NCBI GenBank assembly: GCA_965112735.1
Contig: OZ218962.1
Coordinates: 1,612,001 to 1,676,000 of the forward strand
Length of the DNA stretch: 64,000 nt
From: Phaeosaccion multiseriatum
Taxonomy: Eukaryota; Ochrophyta, other classes
Direction of reading: 5' to 3'
Shown here in pieces: positions 55,101 to 64,000 of the stretch. Every line of letters begins with the position of its first letter. Position 1 is the first letter of the stretch. Made by a program: the position numbers and the translations under genes. The notes beneath the pieces were generated by a model. That model did not search any database. It saw only the letters and a program-made list of their open reading frames with translations, and was not told the DNA's origin.

Positions 55101-57416
55101 GGCACATGTGCTGCTCAGGCGGGTTTGCAAGTCCTGGGAACGCGCCTCCGTGGTCTGGAGCCGCTCCGTGCTGTCCGCCTCTCTGGCTCGGCTCTCCCTG
55201 AGCTCCGCCTCCTTCTCCGCAACACTCTGGGTGGCCATGGCCAGAGCCCTCTCCGCTTCAGCCGTTTCGGCCAGCGCCGCCGCATTCCTTTGCAGCTCTC
55301 GCTCAATCTCAAGCTTCTCTTGTTGAAGCCGCTCATTCGCCTCCTCTGCTACCCTCACTCTCTCTGCGAGCTCCTCCTCCCTTTCTGCCATTCGCAACCG
55401 CTCCATGCTATCCACCTCTCTGGCTCGGCTCTCCCTGAGCTCCTCCTCCTTCTCCGCAACACTCTGGGTGGCCATGGCCAGAGCCCTCTCCGCTTCAGCC
55501 GTTTCGGCCAGCGCCGCGGCATTCCTTTGCAGCTCTCGCTCAATCTCAAGCTTCTCTTGTCGAAGCCGCTCATTCGCCTCCTCTGCTACCCTCACCCTCT
55601 CTGCGAGCTCCTCCTCCCTTTCTGCCGTTCGTTGCTCAGCAGCCGCAAGCTCTGAGGCCGACACTAGCCCCTGCCCATGCGCCTGCTCGAGTTGGGCGAG
55701 CTCAGACCCCACTGCTTGTAGCCTCCTCTGGAGCGCCTCTCTCGCCACCTCTGCCTCCCCCATACGCGCCTCGGATTCGGCAACTTGAGAGCTCACCGCT
55801 TGCATTCTCGCTTGCAGTGCCCCATTCTGCTCTTCCAGGTGCGCAACCTTGTCCTTGAACTCGCTCTCTGCGGACTGCAAAGCAGCGGTGGAAGCGGCGC
55901 ACGTGGCCTCGGCGGCTTCGCACCTTCTGACACTCTGCGCCAACTCCGCCTCCCCTGCGAGTATGCGCTGCTCGGCAAAGAGCAATTCTGTAGACAAGTC
56001 CTTGCATGTCTGTTGGAGTTCTCGAGAAACTGTTTCCGCGCGCTGCAGAGTCTCGACGTGTTGAGCTTCTGTCTGTCGGCTCTCCCTGAGCTCCTCCTCC
56101 TTCTCTGCCAACAGCTGCTGCACGGAGGAGAGCTCGTCCACAGCCGCTGCAAGGGAGAGTGCGTTTTGGGACACTTGCTGCTCCAGATTTTGCTTCTCCA
56201 GAAGCAGTGCGTCCTTCTCCGCTGCGGCTGCTGCAATCTCCTCTTCCGTGCGCTCACTATCCCTGCTAACCTCCGCCTCAAGGGCTATCCTCTCCCGCCG
56301 GAGCCCGTCATTCGCCTCCTCTGCTACCCTCACCCTCTCGCAGATCTCTGCGAGCTCTTCCTCCCTTTCTGCCGTTCGTTGCTCAGCAGCCGCAAGCTCT
56401 GAGGCCGACACCAGCCCCTGCCCATGCGCCTGCTCGAGTTGGGCGAGCTCCGATCCTACTGCTTGTAGCCTCGCTCCGAGCGCCTCTCTCGCCGCCTCTG
56501 CCTCCCCCATACGCGCCTCGGAATCGGCAAGCGCGGCACATGTGCTGCTCAGACGGGTTTGCAAGTCCTGGGAACGCGCCTCCGTGGTCTGGAGCCGCTC
56601 CGTGCTGTCCGCCTCTCTGGCTCGGCTCTCCCAGAGTTCCGCCTCCTTCTCCGCAACACTCTGGGTGGCCATGGCCAGAGCCCTCTCCGCTTCAGCCGTT
56701 TCGGCCAGCGCCGCGGCATTCCTTTGCAGCTCTCGCTCAATGTCAAGCTTCTCTTGTCGAAGCCGCTCATTTTCCTGTTCCGCAGTCCTCCTCCTCTCCC
56801 AGCTCTCTGTGAGCTCCTCCTCTTTCTCCAAGAGTATTTGCTGGGCAGCAGCCAGCTCGCCGGCTACCCTCCCTTCCACCTCTCGAGCAGTCGCAGCCGA
56901 AGCATTCAGTTTCCTCTTGAGCACCTGCACCTCGCTCTCCTTCAGCCTGAGCGTGTTGGCCTGCTCTGCTGCAGCCTTCCCGGTGGCGTCCATCACTGCG
57001 GCAGCCTGCATCGAGCCCAACAGCCGGACGCGCACCTCTTCCGCGATGCGGTCCAGGGCGTCGGCCGTAGACAATGAAACTATTTCTGGCTGTGAATCGC
57101 CCTGTACATGCCCCGCATGTTGTTGCTGCTGCTGTAGCGGTAAATCTGCTCTAGCCCGGGCCCTGGCGATGGCTGCCGCACGAGCACTTCCAATCCCCCT
57201 CGCTGCTGGCCTCAACAGCCCCCCAGAATTTCGTGGGCCAAACCTCGCCACAGGACGACCATAGGCCGTCAAGTGGGCTGCTGATGCCGATCTCTGCCTG
57301 CTCGGCGGTGAAGCGGTGGGGCCCAACGCACATGGTGGGCGTAGGACCAATCGCAGAGGTGCCGGCTTGTGCGTGGAGCTGCTCCCTCGAGTCCTTAGCT
57401 GCTGCTCTCTCCTCAT
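52124..57416 (-). CDS. Long coiled-coil protein (1612 aa, five exons)
   Basis: Exons: 57416-52960, 52849-52705, 52607-52524, 52394-52353 and 52234-52124. All four introns (110, 97, 129 and 118 nt) are GT-AG and keep phase; exon 2 completes a split Ile codon and the last exon ends VPKRSHKTT. Residues 1 to about 120 are basic and disordered (Arg, Ser, Pro). From about 150 to 1576 nearly everything is heptad-rich Glu, Ala, Leu, Arg and Gln, expected to form a long coiled coil. Internal repeats are striking: AERALAMATQSVAEKE occurs six times and GLVSASELAAAEQRTAERE five times, nearly identical in DNA. I do not recognise an orthologue; golgin-, myosin-tail- or centrosomal-type scaffolds look alike by composition only. 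The frame stays open 50 codons upstream, but that part encodes a Phe-rich run from a pyrimidine tract, so the Met at 57416 is preferred. Confidence 0.85.
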
Positions 57417-57644
57417 GTTCCTCCACTTGGAGTGAACACCAAAGAAAAGAGAGAGAGAGAAGAAGAAGAAGAAGAGGAGGGGGAGGTGAAAGAGGCGAAA
57501 AATCCAATGACCGACGTTACATCGGGATTTTTGCTGCCTTATGGTATGCTTTCTGTTTTTGAACATAAGATTCGATCCGCTATCCGCTATCGGCGCGCTA
57601 TCCGCTATCTGGGCGTAGTGCGTCAGGGGTAAAAAAAGAATGAC
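57417..57644. other. Short intergenic region upstream of the coiled-coil gene
   Basis: These 228 bp separate the stop of the EF-hand gene from the proposed start of the coiled-coil gene. They should hold the polyadenylation region of the former and the promoter of the latter. A CTTCTT/TCTCTC pyrimidine tract on the minus strand lies 20-80 bp before the start codon. No TATA box was identified. Confidence 0.6.
57578..57609 (-). promoter_or_regulatory. Four GATAGCG repeats in the presumed promoter
   Basis: On the minus strand GATAGCG occurs four times as two direct pairs (57609-57596 and 57591-57578) separated by CGCC, about 160-195 bp upstream of the start codon. The pairing and regular spacing suggest a binding site for a factor; no factor can be named. 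Confidence 0.4.
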
Positions 57645-60380
57645 TCATTCCAGGAAACTCAGGAGCTTCTCCATGCGCAAGCCTCGGGCGTCTCTGCATG
57701 TGTCGACTAAGTAGGTCTGGTCCCGCTCGCTCAGCTCAACCCCGCTCCGCTCCATGGCAGCTCTGAGCTCGAAGGGGCGGAGAGTTCCGTCGCCTCCTCG
57801 TTCTCGTCCTCGTCCTCGCTCTCCCCGTCCGTGTCGCTGCCGCTGCTGATGTGAAGAGCCGCTGTGACGTCTCACCTCTCTCCGAAGCTCCTTCACGCCG
57901 TCCTTCTGGCGTGCCAGCTTATGGCGCAGAGTACTGTCTCGTGAAGGGGAACGGTGCTCGCTCTGGGACCCATTAGCACTACCGCGACGACGCTGACGCT
58001 GGGTATATCCACTGTCACAATGGTCACGGTAATGGTCCTTCCTGTGCGGGGCGCGTTGTGAGCGTTCAGGAGAGCTGCTGGAGTCTTCGAACAGGGCCGG
58101 GCCGAGGGCCAACACAAATTCCTCGTAGAATACGCCCCCCAGGGAGTCCTGTGCTTCGGCAGAGGCACTCCGCCATGCTGCGGGGGCGGTCACCCAGGGT
58201 TTCAGCCCCAGGTCGAACAGGACTGCCTTGAGCTGCGGCACGGACAACCGCCCTCGCTGTTCGAAGTCTTGGTGTCGGAGAGCAGCCAGCACTTTCCCAG
58301 AGCCCCTCTCTCCACTCTCTCCACCTTCCCGCCGTGGCGAGCCCTCGTCTTGGTATGCACGCAGCATGGCTACACGAGCCTGCTTTGCGGGAATGGCGTT
58401 GTAATGGTACTTGCCGGAGCTCTGGTTCCTTTGCCTGCCAGCCATGAATTCGGAGAAACGCTGGAAGTTCACTTGTTGCGCTGTGCTGCTGCGCCGGCCC
58501 TTGAAACCGCCCAAGGCCTCCATGAGCACATCCACATCCGCCCCATCGAGGCGACAGCCAATATCAGGCAGAGCCAAAACCAAATCTCCCCTGGAAAGGA
58601 AACCGTCTCCGTCCATATCGAGGTGTTGATCGAAAACCCTGCGCAGATCTTCGGAGCAGCCGCCGCCTCCGCTACCCCTCCTCGCGGTCCTGCCCGAGCC
58701 GAGGAGCTGCCACACCGCTTCTCGAAAGGCAAGCAGTGCACCCTCGGATGCCCCGCCGGAGGCCTGCCGGCCCTGCTCCCGCTCATCACCTCGAAGGAAC
58801 GACAAAACGGCGTTGTACGGGATTTTCCCATCGTTATGCGTGTCCAAAGCGAAAACTAAGTCCTCGAGTTGGGTGTCCTTAAGCCCCAAGCCAACGCTGC
58901 GAAGACAGCGCCCCATAGCTTGAGGCCCAAGGCGGCCCAAATTCATCTCGTCCGCAATCTCCAGGCGCCGCTCGAGGTTGGTAAGCGTGGAACGACGGCT
59001 GTACTCCCCCTGCTCCAAGTGGAAGAGCAAATCCGAGGCCACCTCGGGAATGCGCTGCTGCCACTTGCCGAGATGGTCCAAAACTAGGCCCAGCAGCTCC
59101 CTGTACGACACCTGCCCGTTGCCGTCCACGTCCAGCAACGTCATGAGCAGCTCCAGCTCCTCGGCGCGTAGCTTGTCCTTTTCGTCCGGCTGCGAGGCAG
59201 CTAGGCAGCTGTCCAGCACTCTGCGGAACTCCCGCCTGCTCAAGAAGCCGTTCTGGTCCCTGTCGGCCTCGTTAAAAAGCGCGCGAAGATTCCGCAGAGT
59301 GTTCTTTCCTTTGCCGTCCCTTCCTCCGCTGCCCTTGATGGCCCGCACCACGCGCTCCGCCAGCTCGGCTTCGGTGCGGTGCCAGGGGTTGGACTCATTC
59401 ACAAAACACAAAAAGTCCCCGTACGAAATCGACCCACTGTCCATTTGCAAAAGCAGTACGCAGGGGGCGAAATCGATTAGCAAGCAAACAAAGTCATGAT
59501 TCCCCTGCCTCCCTTTCTGCCTGGTGCTTACTTGAGGTCTGTGTCCAACTCTTCCATCATCAGAGCCAAGTCCTCGTCCCGCACCGAAGGGAACAGGCGG
59601 TGCATGGCCACCTTGAACTCGTCTTGTCCGACGACTCCATCGTTGTTAATGTCAAACTGTCGGAACACGCGGCGGACGTCTGCGGAGGTCTTGGCCTTGC
59701 TTCGAACGAGCTCCCTAAGCCTCCCAGCAAGATTGGGAAGAGCGGCCACCCACTTTCCCGCGTACAGCGCCAAGAACTTGAGCAGCTCGCCATACGACAC
59801 CCCCCCCTCGCTCTCCGTCTCCAGCGCGTCGAGCAACCTTGCCTCCTCGTCGTAGGAGAGATACACACCAGCCTCCCTCAGCGCCTCGAACAGATCCGAC
59901 GCCCCAATCCTCCCCGTTCGGAATGTGTCAATCCGGGAGAGGCTGCGTCTAAAGCGCGTGAGCCAGGCCCTCGATGCGGGCTCTCTGCCCATGGCCAGTC
60001 GTATCTTCTCTGCCAGGTCGGGCTCGGCCTTCCACCAGTCCCCTTGGTGCCGCTGGAAGAACGCTACCAACTCCTTGTACGAGACAGTGTCACTGTTGTC
60101 TGCGTCGAGGGCATTGAAGAGCGTGTCCAACTCCTCATGGCTGAAGCCAAATTTGAGATTCTTGATGCAGGTGCGGAACTCGACTCTGTCCAGCGTGCCG
60201 TTCCCGTCAGCGTCTGCCATGATGAAGCGGCGCTGTATTGGACAGGCACGTAGCAGGGACATGGGTTTGGAATGTGCGTACAAAGGCAGGTACACAGGCA
60301 GATGGATTTGGAATGTGAGTACGCAGGCAGGCACACAGGCAGGCCGGCCAGGCAGGCAGGCAGGCAGGCAGGCAGGCACG

Positions 60381-60428
<48 letters not shown>

Positions 60429-63400
60429 CGTATGAGTCAGTCAGTCAGACAGTCAGTCACACAGGCAGGCTGGCAGGCAGGCAGGCAGGCAGGCAGGCAG
60501 GCAAGTATACGGGTCAGTCAGTCAGTCAGTCAGTCAGTCAGTCAGTCAGTCAGTCAGTCAGTCAGTCAGTCAGTCAGTCAGTCAGTCAGTCAGTCAGTCA
60601 GTCAGTCAGTCAGTCAGTCAGTCAGTCAGTCAGTCGGTCAGCCAGTCAGTCAGTCAGTCAGTCAGTTAGTCGGTCAGCCAGCCAGTCAGTCAGACAGGCA
60701 GTCAGTCAGTCAGGCAGATAGACAGATAGGCAGGTAGGCAGGCAGGCAGGCAGGCAGGCAGGCAGACAGGCAGGCAGGCAGGCAGGCAGACAGGCAGGCA
60801 GGCAGGCAGACAGGCAGGCAGGCGGAGACATGCAGTCGACACCCCGCCAGACCCTCAAGTTAACCCCTCCCTCACCCAAGTCGACAACCCTCACCTTGAC
60901 CGTGTTGAGCCACGACCGCCTGTCCGCGACCCCCCCCTGCGCCTCCATGTGTCTGAGCAGCGCGTCCGCCAGCTCGCACTCCCTCACGTACCAGGGCTCG
61001 TGCACAGCCTCTCCGAAGCGCCCTGTGGCACCCTCCTTAGTGAAGAACTCGACGAATTCCTGTCCACGAAGCGAGAGAGCGGGAGGAAGAGAGAGAGAGA
61101 GAGCAAATGTGTTTGTATACGTGAGAAGTGAGAAGCGAGGGGACGCAGTGATCAGCGAGAGGTGCCCAGCTACTTCTGTCTCCCCTCCCCTTCCCAACTC
61201 TCACATTCCAGCTGATGTGCCCGTCCTTGTTTTCGTCCAAGTGCTCCAACAGAGCCTTCGCCTCCTGCTCGCTCAGCTCCAGGCCGCAGAGGTCGAGCAC
61301 GCGGATGAACTCTCTGCGGCCCAAGCTGCCGCTCCCGTCCATGTCAAAGTCGGCGAACTTCTGCTGCAAGCTCTTGACCCAGCCGCCCCTCTCCGTCTTT
61401 TTGGCCAGGACCTTCCTCAGGCGGTCTGCCAGCTCTGCGAGGCGCTCGTACCACTTGCCCTGGGGCCCGAGAGTGGCGTTTCCTCCCAGCGCCGGATCTA
61501 TACCCCGACTCTCCACCAGCCCCTCCACCAAACAGCGCACGAGGGCAGCGTAGTCCACCTCCTTCTCCTTCTCCGCCGCTTTCCTCTTGCCCTGGACCCC
61601 CTGGAGCCCGTGGGAGTTGCTGCTCTTACCACTCTCCACAAGTTTCGACGCCCCGAACTTGTGTGCAAGCAGACGTATCTCGTCCTCGTCCAGAGACACG
61701 CCCACGTCGTGCAGGGCGAGCGCTGTGTCGGGGGCGGAGAGCACGCCCGTGTCGAACACGTCTCTTCGTCGGAAAGGCGCGCTCATGCCCTCCGACAAGG
61801 TGCAGCCAAAGCCTCGAGACAGTCTTCTCAAGTCACACAGCGCCAGCTGCTCCTTAACCTCCGCCAGCACCCCGTCCAGAGTCTTGACGGGGGGGAGGAA
61901 GATGCAATGTCCGTACTCTGTACCGCCCAAGAAGCCCTGCTCTCCAGCGGGTTGGAAGCCCTCTATTGCACCAGCGCCTGCAGGTGAGCCTAGCTTGATG
62001 CTGCCCGTGACAAGGCCGTCTAAAGTCGATGAGGCAGGCTCCCACAGCTCAATATACCACTCATTCTCACGAGCAATATCGTTACACATTTGCAGGAACT
62101 CCTGCACATCAATTCGATCCTTTTCATCCGTGCCTAGTCCTAGCTTCAGCATTTCCACACCTCTCGCGTCCTGAAGAGTCCCGAATGACAGAGAGAGAGA
62201 CGGCAAGAGCAATTCACGATCAGCGCCAACAAGTCCGGTGCTCCACCCCCCCAAACTGTTACGTGTATAGCCCCCAGTGGACCTACCATGCTATATCCGG
62301 CCCCGTTTAGAGCGCTGTGCAGCTGCCCAGCGGCCAAGAAGCCATTGTGGTCGTGGCCAAGAAGCTCCACACGCGCTCGCAAGCTCTTGAGCCCCCCCAA
62401 GCCCCCGCTGGCAATCTCCCAGGCCAGCTTCCTTTCGTGCGCCCCGACTACACCACTGCCCCGCAGTTCTTTACGCTGCTGGTGCTGCTGCCGCCGTCGA
62501 GGACTCCATCCAGGCGACTGCTTCCCTGCGTCGCGGCCGGGAGACGCAGAGGGCGACTCCCAAGCCTGCGCAAGCCGATCCGCATGCGCCCCCTGCGGGA
62601 CGGGCCCACTCTCAGACCGCACCCCCCTCTCCACCGCTCGCTGCGCCACGTCGACGGAGCGGCCCCAAGTCTCCTCCCCCGCCGACGGCAAGACCGCCGC
62701 TATAGTGTCACTTGCTGGATGTGGCGAGTCCTTCGTGGGTCCAGTGGCGGCTCGGGCTCTCTTCAGGGAAGAGTAGCTGTGCTTCAAGTCCTCAATCTCG
62801 TCGAAGAAGCCCCGGTCAAACGTGGCGAGCTCTGCCCGCAGCCGCTCGTTCTCCTCCAACAGCCCTTTCTTCTTGCCCAGTACATGCTGGTCCACCAACT
62901 TGTGCACGTGTTGCGGGGAGGAGCTCTTGCTCGTTTGAGACGAGCCGTTCGTGTCCTCGCGCGAGTGACCTGCCGCACTGTTAGATCCTGTGACGGGCCG
63001 CTCTTCTGCTCCCCCCTCAGGCGCTGCCATGTCGGCCGTGGCTGGTGACGACGACAGAGGCTTCCTGAGCGCCGCCCCACTTTCCCTGGCAGACTTTCCT
63101 CTAGCCACTGCCTGCACCATTCTCGCCGCTGAATAGCGCCTCTCCTCTTGCAGTGACTCGCGTGCTGGTGGTCTGTCTCGCCAGTGGTCTGATGAGAAGC
63201 CATGGCTCTCCTCCTCCTCCTCCTTCTCCTCCCCCCCTTCCTCCTTCTCCATGGACAGAGGTCTAGCTCGCCGTCTCACGGGAGCAACCCCCAAGAGGTC
63301 GTCCAGCATGGCCGAGACATTGATCATGGCGTCTTCGTCGCCGTAGAGAGAAGCGAGCTCCGCGAGTTCGTGATTTGAAAGGTCGAGAAACAGATCCACT

Positions 63401-64000
63401 GCGAGCACCTTTTCCACCTCTGACAAGGGTATCGTTCTGGCGGCACTATTCCTGCTGGAGCTCACTTGAGGAAGAAGAAACTCACCCAGCGTTTCTCCGT
63501 CGATACCTGCAGACTCCATAGCTCCCTCCAATTTGGCCGCTATGGACGCCTTGCTAGAGCCAGGCGAAAACGCCACTCTGACGGCCTGGTCCTTGCTACT
63601 GACTACGGGCGACTGGATCCTCTCATGCCCACCATTCCCTCCACAATCATGGTCCGCGCGTGAGTGTCCATACACAAGGCGACTAGGATTGGAGCCGTCG
63701 AGACTGACAGTGTCGAACGCCCTCCCCTGGACGTAAAGGGCTGACCCTTGGACTTCCACTCCATCTGCATCGAGCAACCCTGTGCTTTGGCGGCTCTTGG
63801 GGGGGCTTCTACTCCTGCTGCCACCGCTTCTCGGCTCCAGCCTTGTCACGGTCGTCTGCAAGTCACTCTCCACCTCCTGCGAAATCCGGGGCGCACATGC
63901 TCAGAACATACACGCGTGTGGGAGGGACAAGTACACATCAAGCCCCCAGACTCACCTTGTGCGCATGCTGGAGCCACTCCTTCACCTGCTTGGCCTCCGC
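57645..64000 (-). CDS. Multi-EF-hand calcium-binding protein with IQ motif (1752 aa seen, 5' partial)
   Basis: Exons seen: 64000-63956 (continues outside), 63876-62287, 62170-61205, 61059-60895, 60232-59532 and 59436-57645. All introns are GT-AG and in phase, and two splice inside EF-hand loops (DENKDGHISWN|E and DTDLN|GSISYGD), which supports the joins. Numbering from the window edge, canonical loops begin at 821, 857, 929, 965, 1116, 1152, 1214, 1258, 1354 (last position Ala, probably weak) and 1429; degenerate ones lie near 525, 559, 1025 and after 1500. An IQ motif, VQAVARGKSAR, is at 269-279, a short coiled coil near 350-390, and an Arg/Ser-rich stretch near 1620-1700. EF pairs are followed by a recurring Trp plus Leu-Ala helix. 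The protein should bind several calcium ions; EFCAB6-like proteins are similar in layout only. The function is unknown. Confidence 0.88.
60331..60830. repeat. Tetranucleotide repeats in an intron of the EF-hand gene
   Basis: The 662-nt intron 60233-60894, much longer than its neighbours (79-145 nt), contains CAGG units (about 60331-60429), CAGT units (60434-60700) and CAGG units again (60711-60826) on the plus strand. In the transcript these read CCUG and CUGA. A short duplicated TTTGGAATGTG stretch lies near 60266 and 60307. Confidence 0.93.

Noticed and set aside
53042-57264. Many plus-strand Ser/Leu-rich frames opposite the coiled-coil gene
   Set aside because: They are antisense shadows of Glu/Ala/Leu-rich codons and repeat with the gene's internal repeats.
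59532-62170. Separate small EF-hand genes for each open frame
   Set aside because: Every junction has GT-AG splice sites in phase, and two junctions complete EF-hand loops, so one gene explains all.

Overview
The window is eukaryotic nuclear DNA. Three intron-containing genes lie on the minus strand in the last 14 kb. Their GT-AG introns are mostly 80-170 nt and keep phase wherever I joined exons. The first 49.7 kb is repeat DNA with no credible gene. A DIX domain, a large multi-EF-hand protein, a coding poly-Q tract and many tetranucleotide repeats suggest a microbial eukaryote, perhaps an alga or another SAR-type protist. I cannot name a species.

Layout. (1) 1-29378 is a satellite domain of about 176-bp monomers with 166- and 170-bp variants. 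In its centre six monomers form a 1030-bp higher-order repeat, an organisation best known from centromeric satellites. The domain is interrupted by three insertions, and removing each one rejoins the satellite monomer. The first, 4222-6928, is a mosaic of perfect 33-bp-arm hairpins, a roughly 165-bp segment present in both orientations, and a 113-bp tandem repeat. The second, 6992-10397, is two head-to-tail copies of one unclassified element. The third, 27923-28857, is a diverged relative of the second. (2) 29379-49704 is about 20 kb of strand-asymmetric tetranucleotide repeats (CTCA, CCCT, CTTC). It contains segmental duplications, a repeated 62-bp block and short conserved islands built on an inverted repeat. 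The very long open frames here are artefacts of composition. (3) 49705-64000 is genic. It holds a 244-residue DIX-domain protein with poly-Q (50026-50929), a 1612-residue coiled-coil protein in five exons (52124-57416), and a protein with at least ten EF-hands and one IQ motif (57645 to beyond 64000, six exons seen, 5' end outside the window).

The three genes are co-oriented but nothing shows that they are co-regulated. From domains alone they look like structural, polarity or calcium-response proteins. A diverged fragment of the satellite monomer survives between the first two genes. The parts that look new to me are the higher-order satellite, the hairpin-bounded mosaic with inverted spacers and segments, the unclassified elements sitting in the satellite, and the conserved islands inside the tetranucleotide domain.
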